A DNA stretch of 64,000 nucleotides from Salinimicrobium sediminilitoris (GTDB taxonomy: Bacteria > Bacteroidota > Bacteroidia > Flavobacteriales > Flavobacteriaceae), in assembly GCF_020866905.1 (NCBI RefSeq), contig NZ_JAIVCC010000016.1:124001-188000 (forward strand). The letters are read 5' to 3'. The notes under the pieces were generated by a model. That model did not search any database and had not been told where the DNA came from. It saw only the letters and a program-made list of their open reading frames with translations. Positions 25,607 through 36,000 of this stretch are shown piece after piece; the first letter of the stretch is position 1; every line of letters begins with the position of its first letter. The translations under genes and the position numbers were made by a program.

Positions 25607-25640
25607 AACCCTGTCAGCGGCTTTATGCCCTGACAGGGTT
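25607..25640. terminator. Terminator-like hairpin (AACCCTGTCAG family)
   Basis: 11-bp perfect stem, 12-base loop, followed by T-rich sequence. It lies in the 161-bp gap between the repressor upstream region and the end of the dipeptidase gene. Confidence 0.65.
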
Positions 25641-25656
25641 ATTTTAATCAATAAAA

Positions 25657-25689
25657 AAACCTAACAGGTCTCCCAGACCTGTTAGGTTT
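25657..25689. terminator. Terminator of the M20 dipeptidase gene
   Basis: 15-bp perfect stem (25657-25671 with 25675-25689) and a 3-base loop, 27 bases past the stop of the minus-strand gene. The minus strand continues with T residues. Confidence 0.8.
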
Positions 25690-25715
25690 GAATTTAGTTT
25701 TTATAAAACTGATTA

Positions 25716-27113
25716 CTATTTTTCAGCTTGTTTTAGCTTTGTAAAATGCTTGTAGAAAAGTGGAATGGTCTCAATTCCCCTTAAATAATTCCATATTCCG
25801 AAGTGCTCATTTGGAGAGTGAATGGCATCTGTATCCAGTCCGAAGCCCATTAGAATGGTCTTGCTCTTTAATTCCTTTTCAAAAAGGGCAACTATGGGAA
25901 TGCTTCCGCCACTGTGCTGCGGAATTGGATCTTTCCCAAAGGCTTCAGCATAAGCGTCATTTGCAGCCTGATATTCCAGGGTGTCAATAGGAGTTACATA
26001 AGCCTGACCGCCATGGTGTGTATTCACCTCGACTTTTACACTTTTTGGAGCGATATTTTCAAAATGTGCTTTAAACAGAGCGCTGATCTCTTTCCAGTCC
26101 TGATCTGAAACCAGTCTCATGGAAATTTTTGCATAAGCTTTTGAAGGTAACACTGTTTTGGCTCCTTCGCCGGTATAGCCGCCCCAGATCCCGTTTACAT
26201 CAAGAGTTGGACGAATAGAAGCACGTTCCAGAGTGGAGTAGCCGGCCTCGCCATGAACATCATCAATATTCAGTTTTTCTTTATATTCCTTAAGGTCAAA
26301 AGGTGCTTCGGCCATTTTGTTGCGCTCCTCTTCACTATACTCCCGTACTTTATCATAAAACCCGGGAATGGTGATGCGGTTGTTCTCATCCTGCAGGGAG
26401 GCGATCATCTTCGCAAGCACGTTTATAGGATTGGCAACGGCTCCTCCGTAAAGTCCGCTATGAAGATCCCGGTTAGGTCCGGTAACTGCCACTTCCATAT
26501 AACTTAATCCTCGTAATCCTGTAGTAATAGAAGGAGTGTCTTTGGCGATCATCCCGGTATCGCTAATGAGAATTACATCATTCTGCAGCTTTTTCCTGTT
26601 CTTTTCTATGAACCAGCCCAGGTTTTCACTGCCCACTTCTTCTTCCCCTTCGATCATGAACTTCACGTTGCACGGAAGCTTATCGTTTTTTGTCATATAC
26701 TCCAGGGCTTTGACGTGCATGTACATCTGGCCTTTGTCGTCACAGGCTCCCCGGGCAAATATGGCACCTTCGGGATGAATTTTAGTTTCCTTTATTACCG
26801 GCTCAAAAGGCGGACTCTCCCAGAGCTCCACTGGATCTGGGGGTTGCACATCGTAATGCCCATAGACCAGGACAGTAGGAAGGTTTTTGTCGATGATCTT
26901 TTCCCCATAAACTACAGGGTGACCGGGAGTTTCATGAAGCTCTGCCACATCGCAACCGGCATCGAGTAAGCTTTGCTTAACAGCTTCGGCAGTATTTAAA
27001 AGGTCCTTTTTATACTTGGAATCGGCACTTATAGAAGGTATTTTCAGTAATTGTATCAACTCATCAATAAAGCGCTCTTTATTGTTTTCAACGTATTCTT
27101 TTATTTCTTGCAT
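25716..27113 (-). CDS. M20/M25/M40 family dipeptidase
   Basis: 465 residues. Metal-binding motifs of the M20 family are intact: VYGHYDVQP (His86, Asp88), ARGACDDKGQ, IEGEEEVGSEN (catalytic Glu-Glu) and a late His in DAIHSPNEHFG. A lid/dimerisation domain lies at about 190-330. By family it is a di-zinc cytosolic dipeptidase acting on short peptides, like the Xaa-dipeptidases of Bacteroidota. It is monocistronic, ending at a strong hairpin. Confidence 0.93.
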   Translation of the reverse strand: MQEIKEYVENNKERFIDELIQLLKIPSISADSKYKKDLLNTAEAVKQSLLDAGCDVAELHETPGHPVVYGEKIIDKNLPTVLVYGHYDVQPPDPVELWESPPFEPVIKETKIHPEGAIFARGACDDKGQMYMHVKALEYMTKNDKLPCNVKFMIEGEEEVGSENLGWFIEKNRKKLQNDVILISDTGMIAKDTPSITTGLRGLSYMEVAVTGPNRDLHSGLYGGAVANPINVLAKMIASLQDENNRITIPGFYDKVREYSEEERNKMAEAPFDLKEYKEKLNIDDVHGEAGYSTLERASIRPTLDVNGIWGGYTGEGAKTVLPSKAYAKISMRLVSDQDWKEISALFKAHFENIAPKSVKVEVNTHHGGQAYVTPIDTLEYQAANDAYAEAFGKDPIPQHSGGSIPIVALFEKELKSKTILMGFGLDTDAIHSPNEHFGIWNYLRGIETIPLFYKHFTKLKQAEK

Positions 27114-27216
27114 GTTGTGTCTTTTGGTTAAAAGTAAAGGTAAAAAATAGATTTCAGATATGGAGGGTGAGACCGGAGAGAAGCTCTCAATCCTCTAATC
27201 TCGGAGCTCACATCTG

Positions 27217-27257
27217 AAACGAATTTTTTTTGCTGTTGACAGAAAAAAAATTCGTTT
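27217..27257. other. Large perfect hairpin upstream of the tRNA promoter
   Basis: 15-bp perfect inverted repeat (27217-27231 with 27243-27257) made of AAACGAA plus a run of T, around an 11-base loop. It lies in the divergent gap between the dipeptidase start and the tRNA-Leu promoter and overlaps the region just before the -33 element. Confidence 0.6.
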
Positions 27258-27262
27258 TCCTA

Positions 27263-27292
27263 TTTGCAGATTCAAACTTATACTTATATTTG
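27263..27292 (+). promoter_or_regulatory. Promoter of tRNA-Leu
   Basis: TTTG at 27263-27266, an 18-base spacer, then TATATTTG at 27285-27292: a good fit to the Bacteroidota TTTG/TAnnTTTG promoter. The tRNA starts 40 bases downstream. Confidence 0.8.
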
Positions 27293-27331
27293 CATCCGCT
27301 TACAACAAGCAAACATATTGAAATTACCAAC

Positions 27332-27413
27332 GCGGGCGTGGTGGAATTGGTAGACACGCTAGACTTAGGATCTAGTGCCTCACGGTGTGAAGGTTCGAGT
27401 CCTTTCGCCCGCA
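27332..27413 (+). tRNA. tRNA-Leu (anticodon UAG)
   Basis: Acceptor stem GCGGGCG pairs with CGCCCGC at 27406-27412, discriminator A at 27413. Anticodon stem CTAGA/TCTAG with loop CTTAGGA gives anticodon TAG at 27366-27368. A long variable arm is present, as expected for tRNA-Leu, and the T-loop reads GGTTCGAGTCC. CCA is not encoded. Length 82 bases. Confidence 0.97.
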
Positions 27414-27417
27414 CAGA

Positions 27418-27447
27418 AAGCCTCTCAGAAATGAGAGGCTTTTTTAT
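27418..27447 (+). terminator. Terminator of tRNA-Leu
   Basis: 10-bp stem AAGCCTCTCA, GAAA loop, then a T run. Confidence 0.92.
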
Positions 27448-27798
27448 TTCCGATAAATTGTAAAAAAGTGGGTCCAAAGGACGGGAAGGTTGTCCTGCGA
27501 ACAGTGGGGAACTTTGCAATTCCAATTTCCAAATATTCTGCAGTAAATTATATTTTCATTGACCTGACCAGGGAAATTTCGAAACCCCGTGAGGGTGACT
27601 CTATGTGTTTAGGGATGAAATACTGAACTAAAATTTTCATTTGAAAATATTAGATGATAAATGTGAATTGTCTTGTAAGAAAACTATCCCTTCTTTATTT
27701 TTGGCAACTTATCTCGGGAGAGACTTATTCTAAAATGTTAATTTTCGAGAGGATTCATAAGAATGACATAACCCTTCTAATGCTGAAAAAGAAATAAT
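27448..27798. other. Gene-free stretch
   Basis: About 350 bases between the tRNA terminator and the AraC-type gene. I see no ORF of note, no strong hairpin and no clear promoter in it. Confidence 0.6.
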
Positions 27799-28959
27799 TT
27801 GATCCTTATCCTACTGATAGCCGCCATCTTTGGCCTGGTCTTATCTACTACATTATTTTTTAAAAGGTCAACTAATACTGTTGCAACTAAAATTTTAGGA
27901 AGTTTTTATTTCCTTTTATCTATATATGCATTACAGGCTTTTATTATTGACGGGGGTTATTTAGAACACTTTACCTGGTTTTTCCTTTGGCCATTGCTCC
28001 CTTATCACCTGATTTTTATTCCAATCTATTATTATTTTAAAGTCATACTTACAGATCAGCTGAAATGGCATAATGCTGAAATCATTCTTTTCATTCCTTT
28101 CTTTTTAGGTTTGATAGACATTATTTACGTCTATCTCCAGCCGGAAGCTTTCTATAATAATATTATTTCCCAAACGATTTCCAATCCCGAGAAAAGATTG
28201 AATGTTCATTACTGGCTTTTAGATCTTGATCAACACCTGCTTATACGACATGTTTGGCAATTAGGTATTTTAGTAGTACTACTACCTCAAGTCTGGAGCT
28301 TTATCAAAAAAGGGAAGAATGATGAACTAAAATCTATACTTAATAAATGGCTCATCACTTTCTGGAGCATATTAACAGTTATGGCAATCTTGGCTATACT
28401 TTATGCTTTTGAAAAAATGTTCCAGGAGAACTTGTTTCACTCTTTGTTGGTCATAGGCAAAGGTGGAGGTATTATTACTTTCTTTCTCTATATCGCGTTA
28501 TTCCTTATTGGAATCATCCCTATTTATTTTCCCAGTATTTTATATGGATATCCGCAGCAGGTAAAACCTTCTTCAAACCCCGTTGCAAAAGAACAAACTG
28601 ATGACCTGAAGTTTGGACTGGACGAGCAGGAGGTAAAATTAAAACTTGAAGGTCTTAAAAAAAGTAAATCTTACCTAAATCAAAGTTTCACTCTCACTGA
28701 ATGTGCTCAGGAACTTGGAATGCCCTCACATCATATTTCCTATTTCCTTAAAAGCTATTATGGGCTGAGTTTTTCTTCCTTTAAGAATAACTTGCGAATG
28801 GATCATGCAAAAAAATTAATAGAAGATGGCTACCTCCAAAATAATACTATTGAAGCTTTGGCCGGGGAATGTGGATTCGCCAGCAGGACCTCTTTTAGTA
28901 AAGCCTTTAAAAATGCATCAGATGTAAGTCCCAGTCAATACGCTCTGGAAACAAGATAG
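27799..28959 (+). CDS. AraC-family regulator with seven-helix membrane domain
   Basis: 386 residues from a TTG codon; an in-frame stop lies 13-15 bases upstream, and no ATG gives the full first helix. Residues 1-250 hold about seven membrane helices; residues about 275-386 are an AraC-type DNA-binding domain with two helix-turn-helices (FTLTECAQELGMPSHHISYF and NTIEALAGECGFASRTSFSKAFK). This layout is common in Bacteroidota and suggests that it senses a membrane or envelope signal and regulates nearby genes directly. The next two genes share a duplicated upstream region with an inverted repeat, the obvious candidate targets. Confidence 0.88.
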   Translation: MILILLIAAIFGLVLSTTLFFKRSTNTVATKILGSFYFLLSIYALQAFIIDGGYLEHFTWFFLWPLLPYHLIFIPIYYYFKVILTDQLKWHNAEIILFIPFFLGLIDIIYVYLQPEAFYNNIISQTISNPEKRLNVHYWLLDLDQHLLIRHVWQLGILVVLLPQVWSFIKKGKNDELKSILNKWLITFWSILTVMAILAILYAFEKMFQENLFHSLLVIGKGGGIITFFLYIALFLIGIIPIYFPSILYGYPQQVKPSSNPVAKEQTDDLKFGLDEQEVKLKLEGLKKSKSYLNQSFTLTECAQELGMPSHHISYFLKSYYGLSFSSFKNNLRMDHAKKLIEDGYLQNNTIEALAGECGFASRTSFSKAFKNASDVSPSQYALETR

Positions 28960-29024
28960 GCACTGTTACTCCCTAAAAACCTATTCTTAATCCCTTTCTT
29001 CTTCAAATTTGGGCTGTTGAGTTC

Positions 29025-29047
29025 GTATCCAAATACAATTTGGACAC
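29025..29047. promoter_or_regulatory. Inverted-repeat operator candidate, copy 1
   Basis: 23 bases with arms GTATCCAAATA and (complement) GTGTCCAAATT around one central base, 9 of 11 positions matching. It lies 156 bases before ATG 29181. A 105-bp region around it (about 29003-29110) resembles 29900-30010, upstream of the giant gene. Confidence 0.6.
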
Positions 29048-29180
29048 CATAAGGCCTTCGTTCTATCCTGATTTTTATTCGTTTTAACCTTCTTTTGTAG
29101 CCTGTGAAGAATTATTCATAAAATACAGGCAAAGTTTTAAAATCGTGGGATAAAAGCTCAATTATAAAAATGTGGCAGGG

Positions 29181-29741
29181 ATGAATATTAGTGACATGAA
29201 AATAGAGAAGTGGGGAGAAATTCCTGCCCAATTGGAAAAAGGCCATCACGAGATTATCAGGAAATCCTGGAACATTTATGATAAAAGATGGATTGGGCTG
29301 CTGGTGTTAGGTGCTGCAGTAATAATACTGGGGATCTTCTTTTTTTACATTTCCACCTATATAAATAGTAAAGCTTTTAGAGGGTTGGGGATCATGGCGG
29401 GCGCCTTGGTGCTGAATATTTGTATGGAGTTTGCGATGATCAAAAAGAGAAGGTTTCCAATAAATGAAGCTCTAACGAATTACAGGCAGCAGTTGATTAG
29501 TTATTATGAGACGAGGAAATATCTGCATTTCATTATGGCTCCTTTGTTGTTGATTTCCTATATCTACGGATTCTCTATGCTGCTCTCTATTTTCGAACAG
29601 GAGCTATTGGGGGAGTCCCATTCCTACATCATTTATTTATCGTGGGTTGTTTTCTTTGGATTGGTCGTTTTAATTGACATACAATTAAGAAAAGAGCTTG
29701 AGATCCTGAAACTGTTAATTGGAGATAATAGTCTTTCTTAG
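29181..29741 (+). CDS. Small membrane protein, unknown
   Basis: 186 residues from ATG 29181; a GTG at 29172 would add three. Four membrane helices in two pairs (about 37-60 and 66-85; 118-138 and 150-170), with cytoplasm-type charged loops (KKRRFPINEALTNYRQQ). No named family recognised. It stands between the AraC-type regulator and the giant surface protein gene, and its upstream region is a diverged duplicate of that gene's, which suggests common control. Confidence 0.65.
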   Translation: MNISDMKIEKWGEIPAQLEKGHHEIIRKSWNIYDKRWIGLLVLGAAVIILGIFFFYISTYINSKAFRGLGIMAGALVLNICMEFAMIKKRRFPINEALTNYRQQLISYYETRKYLHFIMAPLLLISYIYGFSMLLSIFEQELLGESHSYIIYLSWVVFFGLVVLIDIQLRKELEILKLLIGDNSLS

Positions 29742-29928
29742 GTCTTCCTGATAGATTTCCGGAAAGAATGTACTGCTGAAGATTTTTATGAGTGGGAGCC
29801 TGAAAGATTCATAGCTCTCAGAACCCCCAAAATGGAATGCATCTGAATTTCCAGTTCAAACCTGTTGAACATTGCGCCATCAAATCATACTTATTCACTT
29901 CCTTCCTTAAATTCAAACTGTTAAGTGC

Positions 29929-29951
29929 GTGTCCAAATCGCATATGGATAC
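29929..29951. promoter_or_regulatory. Inverted-repeat operator candidate, copy 2
   Basis: 23 bases with arms GTGTCCAAATC and (complement) GTATCCATATG. It is in the same position relative to shared flanking sequence (CTGTT-AGT-CGT before, ATCCTG-TTTTTATTC-TTTTAAC after) as copy 1. It lies 146 bases before the giant gene. The 355-bp gap 29742-30096 holds nothing else that I can support. Confidence 0.6.
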
Positions 29952-30096
29952 GATTATACCTGTATTTCATCCTGTTTTTTATTCCTTTTAACGTTTTTTT
30001 GCAGGAAAATTACATTCCCTTTAACAGGTTTTTCTCTCGACGAGAAAGAGGGAATAATATGAATTTATCGCTCTTAATCTACCAACCTATTTTTAC

Positions 30097-33000
30097 ATGA
30101 AACAAAACTACGTTACAAAGATTCTAATTTTATTCAGTTTATGCCTGGGAAGTAAAATGGCCTTTGCGCAGACTTTTGAACAGATACTGCCTCCCCCACC
30201 TGCCCCACAGATCCTTCCTACCTTTGAAGGAGTGCAGAACAGTTCCATTGCTTTTGCCGATGTAGATCGAGATGGCGACCAGGATGTTTTGATAACCGGC
30301 GGTTCTGGTGATATGAACGGGGGTACGATGGATGGCGAAGGAGCTAAAGCTATTCTCTATCTCAATGACGGCACCGGAAATTACATTGAGGACACAGGAA
30401 CTCCATTTGAGGGAGTACAAAATGGTTCCATAGCTTTTGCCGATGTAGATGGAGATGGAGACCAGGATGTGTTGATCACAGGTGGTACTGGTGGTGGAAT
30501 GGATTCGACAATGGGTGGAGGTGAGCCTATTGCAAAGCTCTATGTCAATGATGGATTTGGCAAATTCACCGAACTTTTAGACACCCCTTTCGAACCAGTG
30601 CAAAATAGTTCCATTGCCTTTGCCGATGTTGATGGGGATAATGACCAGGATGTGTTGATAACAGGATTTTCAGGTGATCCCTGGAACGGGGTTGCCATTT
30701 CTAACCTCTATCTGAATGATGGTTTTGGTAACTATATTAAAGACAACAGTAATTTCTTTGATGGAGTGCAGTATGGCTCCATAGCTTTTGCCGATGTAGA
30801 TAGAGATGGCGACCAGGATGTGCTTATTACCGGAATAGCCGGTAGTGAGTGGCAGGGAGTTCCCGGCTCCAAGCTTTATATTAACGACGGTTTCGGAAAT
30901 TTTTTGGAAAATATAAATACTCCTTTCCCGGGTGTAGGAAATAGTTCTATTGCTTTTGCCGATATAGATGGAGATAATGATCAGGATGTATTGATCACAG
31001 GCAGGGATAATAATTACAATTCTATCGCCAAATTTTATAAAAATGACGGTGCGGGTAATTATTCAGAATCCACAGAAACTTTTTTCGAAGGAGTGCAAAA
31101 TGGTTCCGTGGCTTTTGCTGATATAGATGGAGATGGCGATCAGGACGTTTTCATCACAGGTAGGGATCATTCTTATAATAGTATCGCTAAACTTTATAAA
31201 AATGATGGTTCTGGAAATTACTTGGAAGAAGTAAATAATTCCTTCGCAGGAGTGCAAAATGGTTCCATTGCTTTTGCCGATATAGATGGAGATAATGATC
31301 AGGATTTATTTATTACGGGTGGGGGTGACTCCCATAACTCTATGGCCAACCTATACGTTAATGATGGTACCGGTAATTGTGTAGAACCCACAGGAACGTT
31401 TTTCACAGGAGTGCAGAATAGTTCTATAGCTTTTGCCGATATTGATGGAGATGGTGACCGGGATGTTTTGATCACAGGCCAGGACAAAAACTATAATAGT
31501 TTTGCTAAAATTTACGAAAATGACGGCTCGGGGAATTATTCCGAAATTACAGGAACGCCTTTCCCAGGAGTGTCTGATGGTTCCATAGCTCTCGCCGACA
31601 TAGATGACGATGGTGACCAGGATGTGTTGATCACAGGCCGGGATAAAAATTATAATCGCATTGCAAAACTTTATAAAAATGACGGCTCCGGCCATTATTC
31701 CGAAGTCACGGGAACAACTTTCACAGGAGTGGAGGATAGTTCCATAGCTTTTGCTGATGTAGATAAAGATGGTGATCAGGATGTAATGATCGTTGGTAGG
31801 TGGGGTAACTCGTCCTCCAATGTCAGCGCTAAAATTTATAAAAATGACGGTTCCGGCAATTATTCAGAAGTTACAGGGACATCCTTTACAGGAGTGCAGC
31901 AAAGTTCCATAGCTTTTGCAGATGTAGATAAAGATGGTGACCAGGATGTGTTGATCACCGGCTATAGTTACACCTACAGAATACCCATTGCCAATCTTTA
32001 TAAAAATGATGGTGCCGGTAACTATTTGGAAGTAGCAGACACTCCTTTCTTAGGAGTATATGATGGTTCTATTGCTTTTTCTGATGTAGATGGAGATAAT
32101 GACCAGGATCTTTTAATCACCGGCTATAGTAACACTTCCCATAGACCTACCGCCAAACTCTATAAAAATGATGGTGCCGGCAATTACATAGAATCCACAG
32201 AAGCACCTTTTGAGGGAGTGCAAAATAGTTCGGTGGCTTTTGCTGATGTAGATGGAGATAGAGATCAGGATGTATTGATTGCAGGCTATAGTTACAACTC
32301 CAATGAAGCTATCGCCAAACTTTATAAGAATGATGGTGTCGGTAATTACGCTGAAGTTTTAGGCCTCCCTTTCTCGGGAGTGCAATATGGTTCCCTCGCT
32401 TTTGCCGATATTGATGGAGATAATGACCAGGATGTGCTTATTACAGGTAACACTAGCGAAGGTCCCGTATCAATGCTGTACAGAAATACAAGTATTACAA
32501 CCATACCCCCTGTGGTAGATGAAACTGGACCGGTTGCGCAGACTTTTTCTCCAGCTCATCAAGCTACAGGTGTGCCACTGCAACCTACTTTATCGGTCAC
32601 TTTTGACGAAGCGGTAGAGCTGAATTCAAGTGGCACCTTTACCCTGAAAGATGCTACTGGAGTGGAACAAACCTATGATCTTTCGGTTCAGGATGACCGG
32701 GAAAAATTTCTCTTTTCTGAAGATAAGTTGACCTTATCACTTAATATTGATGAGAACCTTCCTGCAAATACCACTCTTTCTGTGGGAATCAGTAACAGTT
32801 TTGTAAAAGATGAATCTGGTAACGGTAATGAGGCATTAGATGCAAGTAGCAATTCATGGACGTTCACTACAACTAAGCTGGATCAAACCATTACTTTCCC
32901 AGAAATTTCTGCAAAAACCTACGGAGATGATGAATTTATCCTTGGAGATGAAAAAACTAATAAGGATCTGGTTGTTACTTATACTGCTCAGGATCCTGAT

Positions 33001-36000
33001 ATAGTATCAATTTCGGGTAACACGGCTACAATTTTAAGAGCCGGAACTACAAAAATTACGGCAACACAGGCAGGAGATGACACTCATTTTGCAGCTACAC
33101 CGGTAATACAAACTTTAACAGTAAATAAAGCAGCGATCACTGTTGTGGTAGATGCGAAATCCAAAGTATATGGAGAAGAAGATCCCGAGCTTACTTACGA
33201 GATTACTTCGGGTGCTTTAGTAGGAGAAGATTCTTTTTCAGGAGCACTGACTCGATTTACAGGTGAGGATGCAGGTGCCTACCTTATTGAACAGGGAACT
33301 CTTGCCTTAAACAGCAACTATAATCTTACTTATAACAGTGCAGATCTTACTATCAACAAAGCGGAAGGCATAATCACTGCGGAAGCTATTCAGACTTCTA
33401 CTTACGATGGTTCTGTAAAGAACGTTGAAGCTACGCTGAATCATTCAGAAACTGGATTGATGTACGCTCCGGCGCAAGGCTACACCGATGCAGGAACTTA
33501 TAAAGTGACTGTGGCTTCAGCAGAAACTGACAATTATTTGTCCGCTTCAAAAGAAGTGTCGTTGGTCATTGAAAATGCAGAAATCACAGGATTGGCTTTT
33601 GCTGGCGACACTTTCATTTACGACGGAACTCCGCACAGCATTTTTATAACAGGACTTTCTGAGGGAGCGACAGTAACGTATGCCGATAATGGGCAAATTA
33701 GCGCAGGGACTTATACAGTGACCGCAACCGTAAGCCAGGAAAACTACAATGATAAAATCCTGACTGCTGATCTTGTGATCAAAAAAGCCGAAGCAATAAT
33801 CACTGCAGATGCCACCCAGACATTCACTTATGATGGAACTGTTAAGAATGTTGATGCAAGTCTGAACCATGAGGAAACTACGTTGAAGTATGCTCCTGCA
33901 CAAGGATTTACCAATGCAGGAACTCATCCAGTAACAATTTCTTCGGAAGCAACCGACAACTACTTATCAGCTTCAAAAGAATTTTCTCTGGTCATCGAAA
34001 ATGCAGAAATCACAGGAGTAACCTTTGAAGGTGATACTTTCACTTATGATGGAACTGCACACAGCATTGCCGTTACCGGACTTCCGGAAGGCGCCACCGT
34101 AAAATATGTCGATAATGGGCAAATTAATGCAGGGACTTATACAGTAACCGCCACGGTAAGCCAGGAAAACTATAATGATAAAGTACTGACTGCTGATCTT
34201 GTGATTAAAAAGGCTGAAGCCATAATTACTGCTGAAGCTCTTCAGATTTTTACTTATGATGGTACTGTGAAGCATGTTGTAGCTAGCCTGAACCATTCAG
34301 AAATAGCATTGACTTACGCTCCTCAACAAAGTTATACCCCTGCAGGAACATATGAAGTAACGATTTCTTCCGAAGAAACTGACAATTATTTGTCCGCTTC
34401 AAAAGAAGTGTCGTTGGTCATTGAAAATGCAGAAATCACAGGAGTGGCTTTTGAAGGAGCTACTTTCACTTATGATGGCACTTCGCACAGCATCTCCGTT
34501 ACCGGCCTTTCTGAAGGAGCTACAGTAAAGTATACCGATAATGGGCAAACCAATGCAGGAACTTATACCGTGACTGCAACCGTAAGCCAGGATAACTATA
34601 ATGATCAGGTGCTGACTGCAGATCTTATTATTGAGAAAGCAGAAACCATCATCATTGCGGAAGCTATTCAGAATGCTACTTATGATGGAACTTTAAAGAA
34701 CGTTGAAGCTGCTCTGAATCATTCAGAAACTGAATTGACGTACGCTCCGGCGCAAGGTTATACTAATGCAGGAACTTATAAGGTGACTGTGGCCTCCGAG
34801 GAAACTGATAACTATCTGTCGGCTTCCAAAGAGGTGTCTTTAGTGATCGAAAATGCAGAAATCACAGGAGTGGCTTTTGAAGGTGATACCTTCATATATG
34901 ATGGAACTCAGCACAGTATTTTTGTAACGGGTCTTCCGGAAGGAGCGACCGTAGAGTATGCCAATAACGGACAAATTAATGCAGGTGCTTATGCAGTGAC
35001 TGCAACTATCAGCCAGGAAAACTATAATGATCAAGTTCTGACTGCCAATCTTGTTATCGAGAAAGCTGAAGCCGTAATCACTGCAGACCCTGTTCAGACT
35101 TTTACTTACGATGGTACTGTGAAGAATGTGGCGGCGAGCCTGAATCATGAAGAAACTACATTGACGTTTGCTCCACAACAAGGCTATACCAATGCAGGTA
35201 ATTATTCTGTTACTGTTGCTTCATCCGAAACCGGCAATTATTTGTCAGCTTCAAAAGAAGTGTCTCTGGTTATTGAAAATGCAGAAATCACAGGAGTGGC
35301 TTTTGCTGGCGACACTTTCATTTACGACGGAAATGCGCACAGCATTTTTGTAACAGGACTTGCGGAAGGAGCGACCGTAAAGTATGCTGATAATGGCCAA
35401 ATTAATGCAGAGATCTATACCGTGACTGCAACCGTAAGTCAGGACAATTTCAATGATAAAGTGCTGACTGCAGATCTCATCATCAACAAAGCGGAAGGCA
35501 TAATCACTGCGGAAGCTGTTCAGACTTCTACTTACGATGGTTCTGTAAAGAACGTTGAAGCTACTCTGAATCATTCAGAAACTGAATTGACGTACGCTCC
35601 GGCGCAAGGTTATACTAATGCAGGAACTTATGCTGTGACTGTGGCTTCCGAAGAAACTGACAATTATTTGTCCGCTTCCAAAGAGGTGTCTTTAGTGATC
35701 GAAAATGCTGAAATTACCGGAGTTGATTTTGAAGAAGATACTTATTCTTTCACCTATGACGGAAGCGAGCACAGTATTTTTGTAACCGGATTGCCTGAAG
35801 GTGCGACAGTAACCTATGAGAACAATGGGCAAACCAATGCCGGAACTTATAAAGTGACTGCAACCGTAAGTCAGGAAAACTATAATGATAAAGTCCTGAC
35901 TGCTGATCTTGTCATCAACAAAGCAGAAGCCCTAATCACTGCGGAAGCTATTCAGACTACTACTTACGATGGTTCTGTAAAGAACGTTGAAGCTACTCTG

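Noticed and set aside
27208-27525. 105-codon minus-strand frame
   Set aside because: It lies across the tRNA-Leu gene, its promoter and its terminator.
29837-30100. 87-codon frame upstream of the giant gene
   Set aside because: It runs through the duplicated upstream region and the inverted repeat, has no family pattern, and overlaps the start of the real gene.
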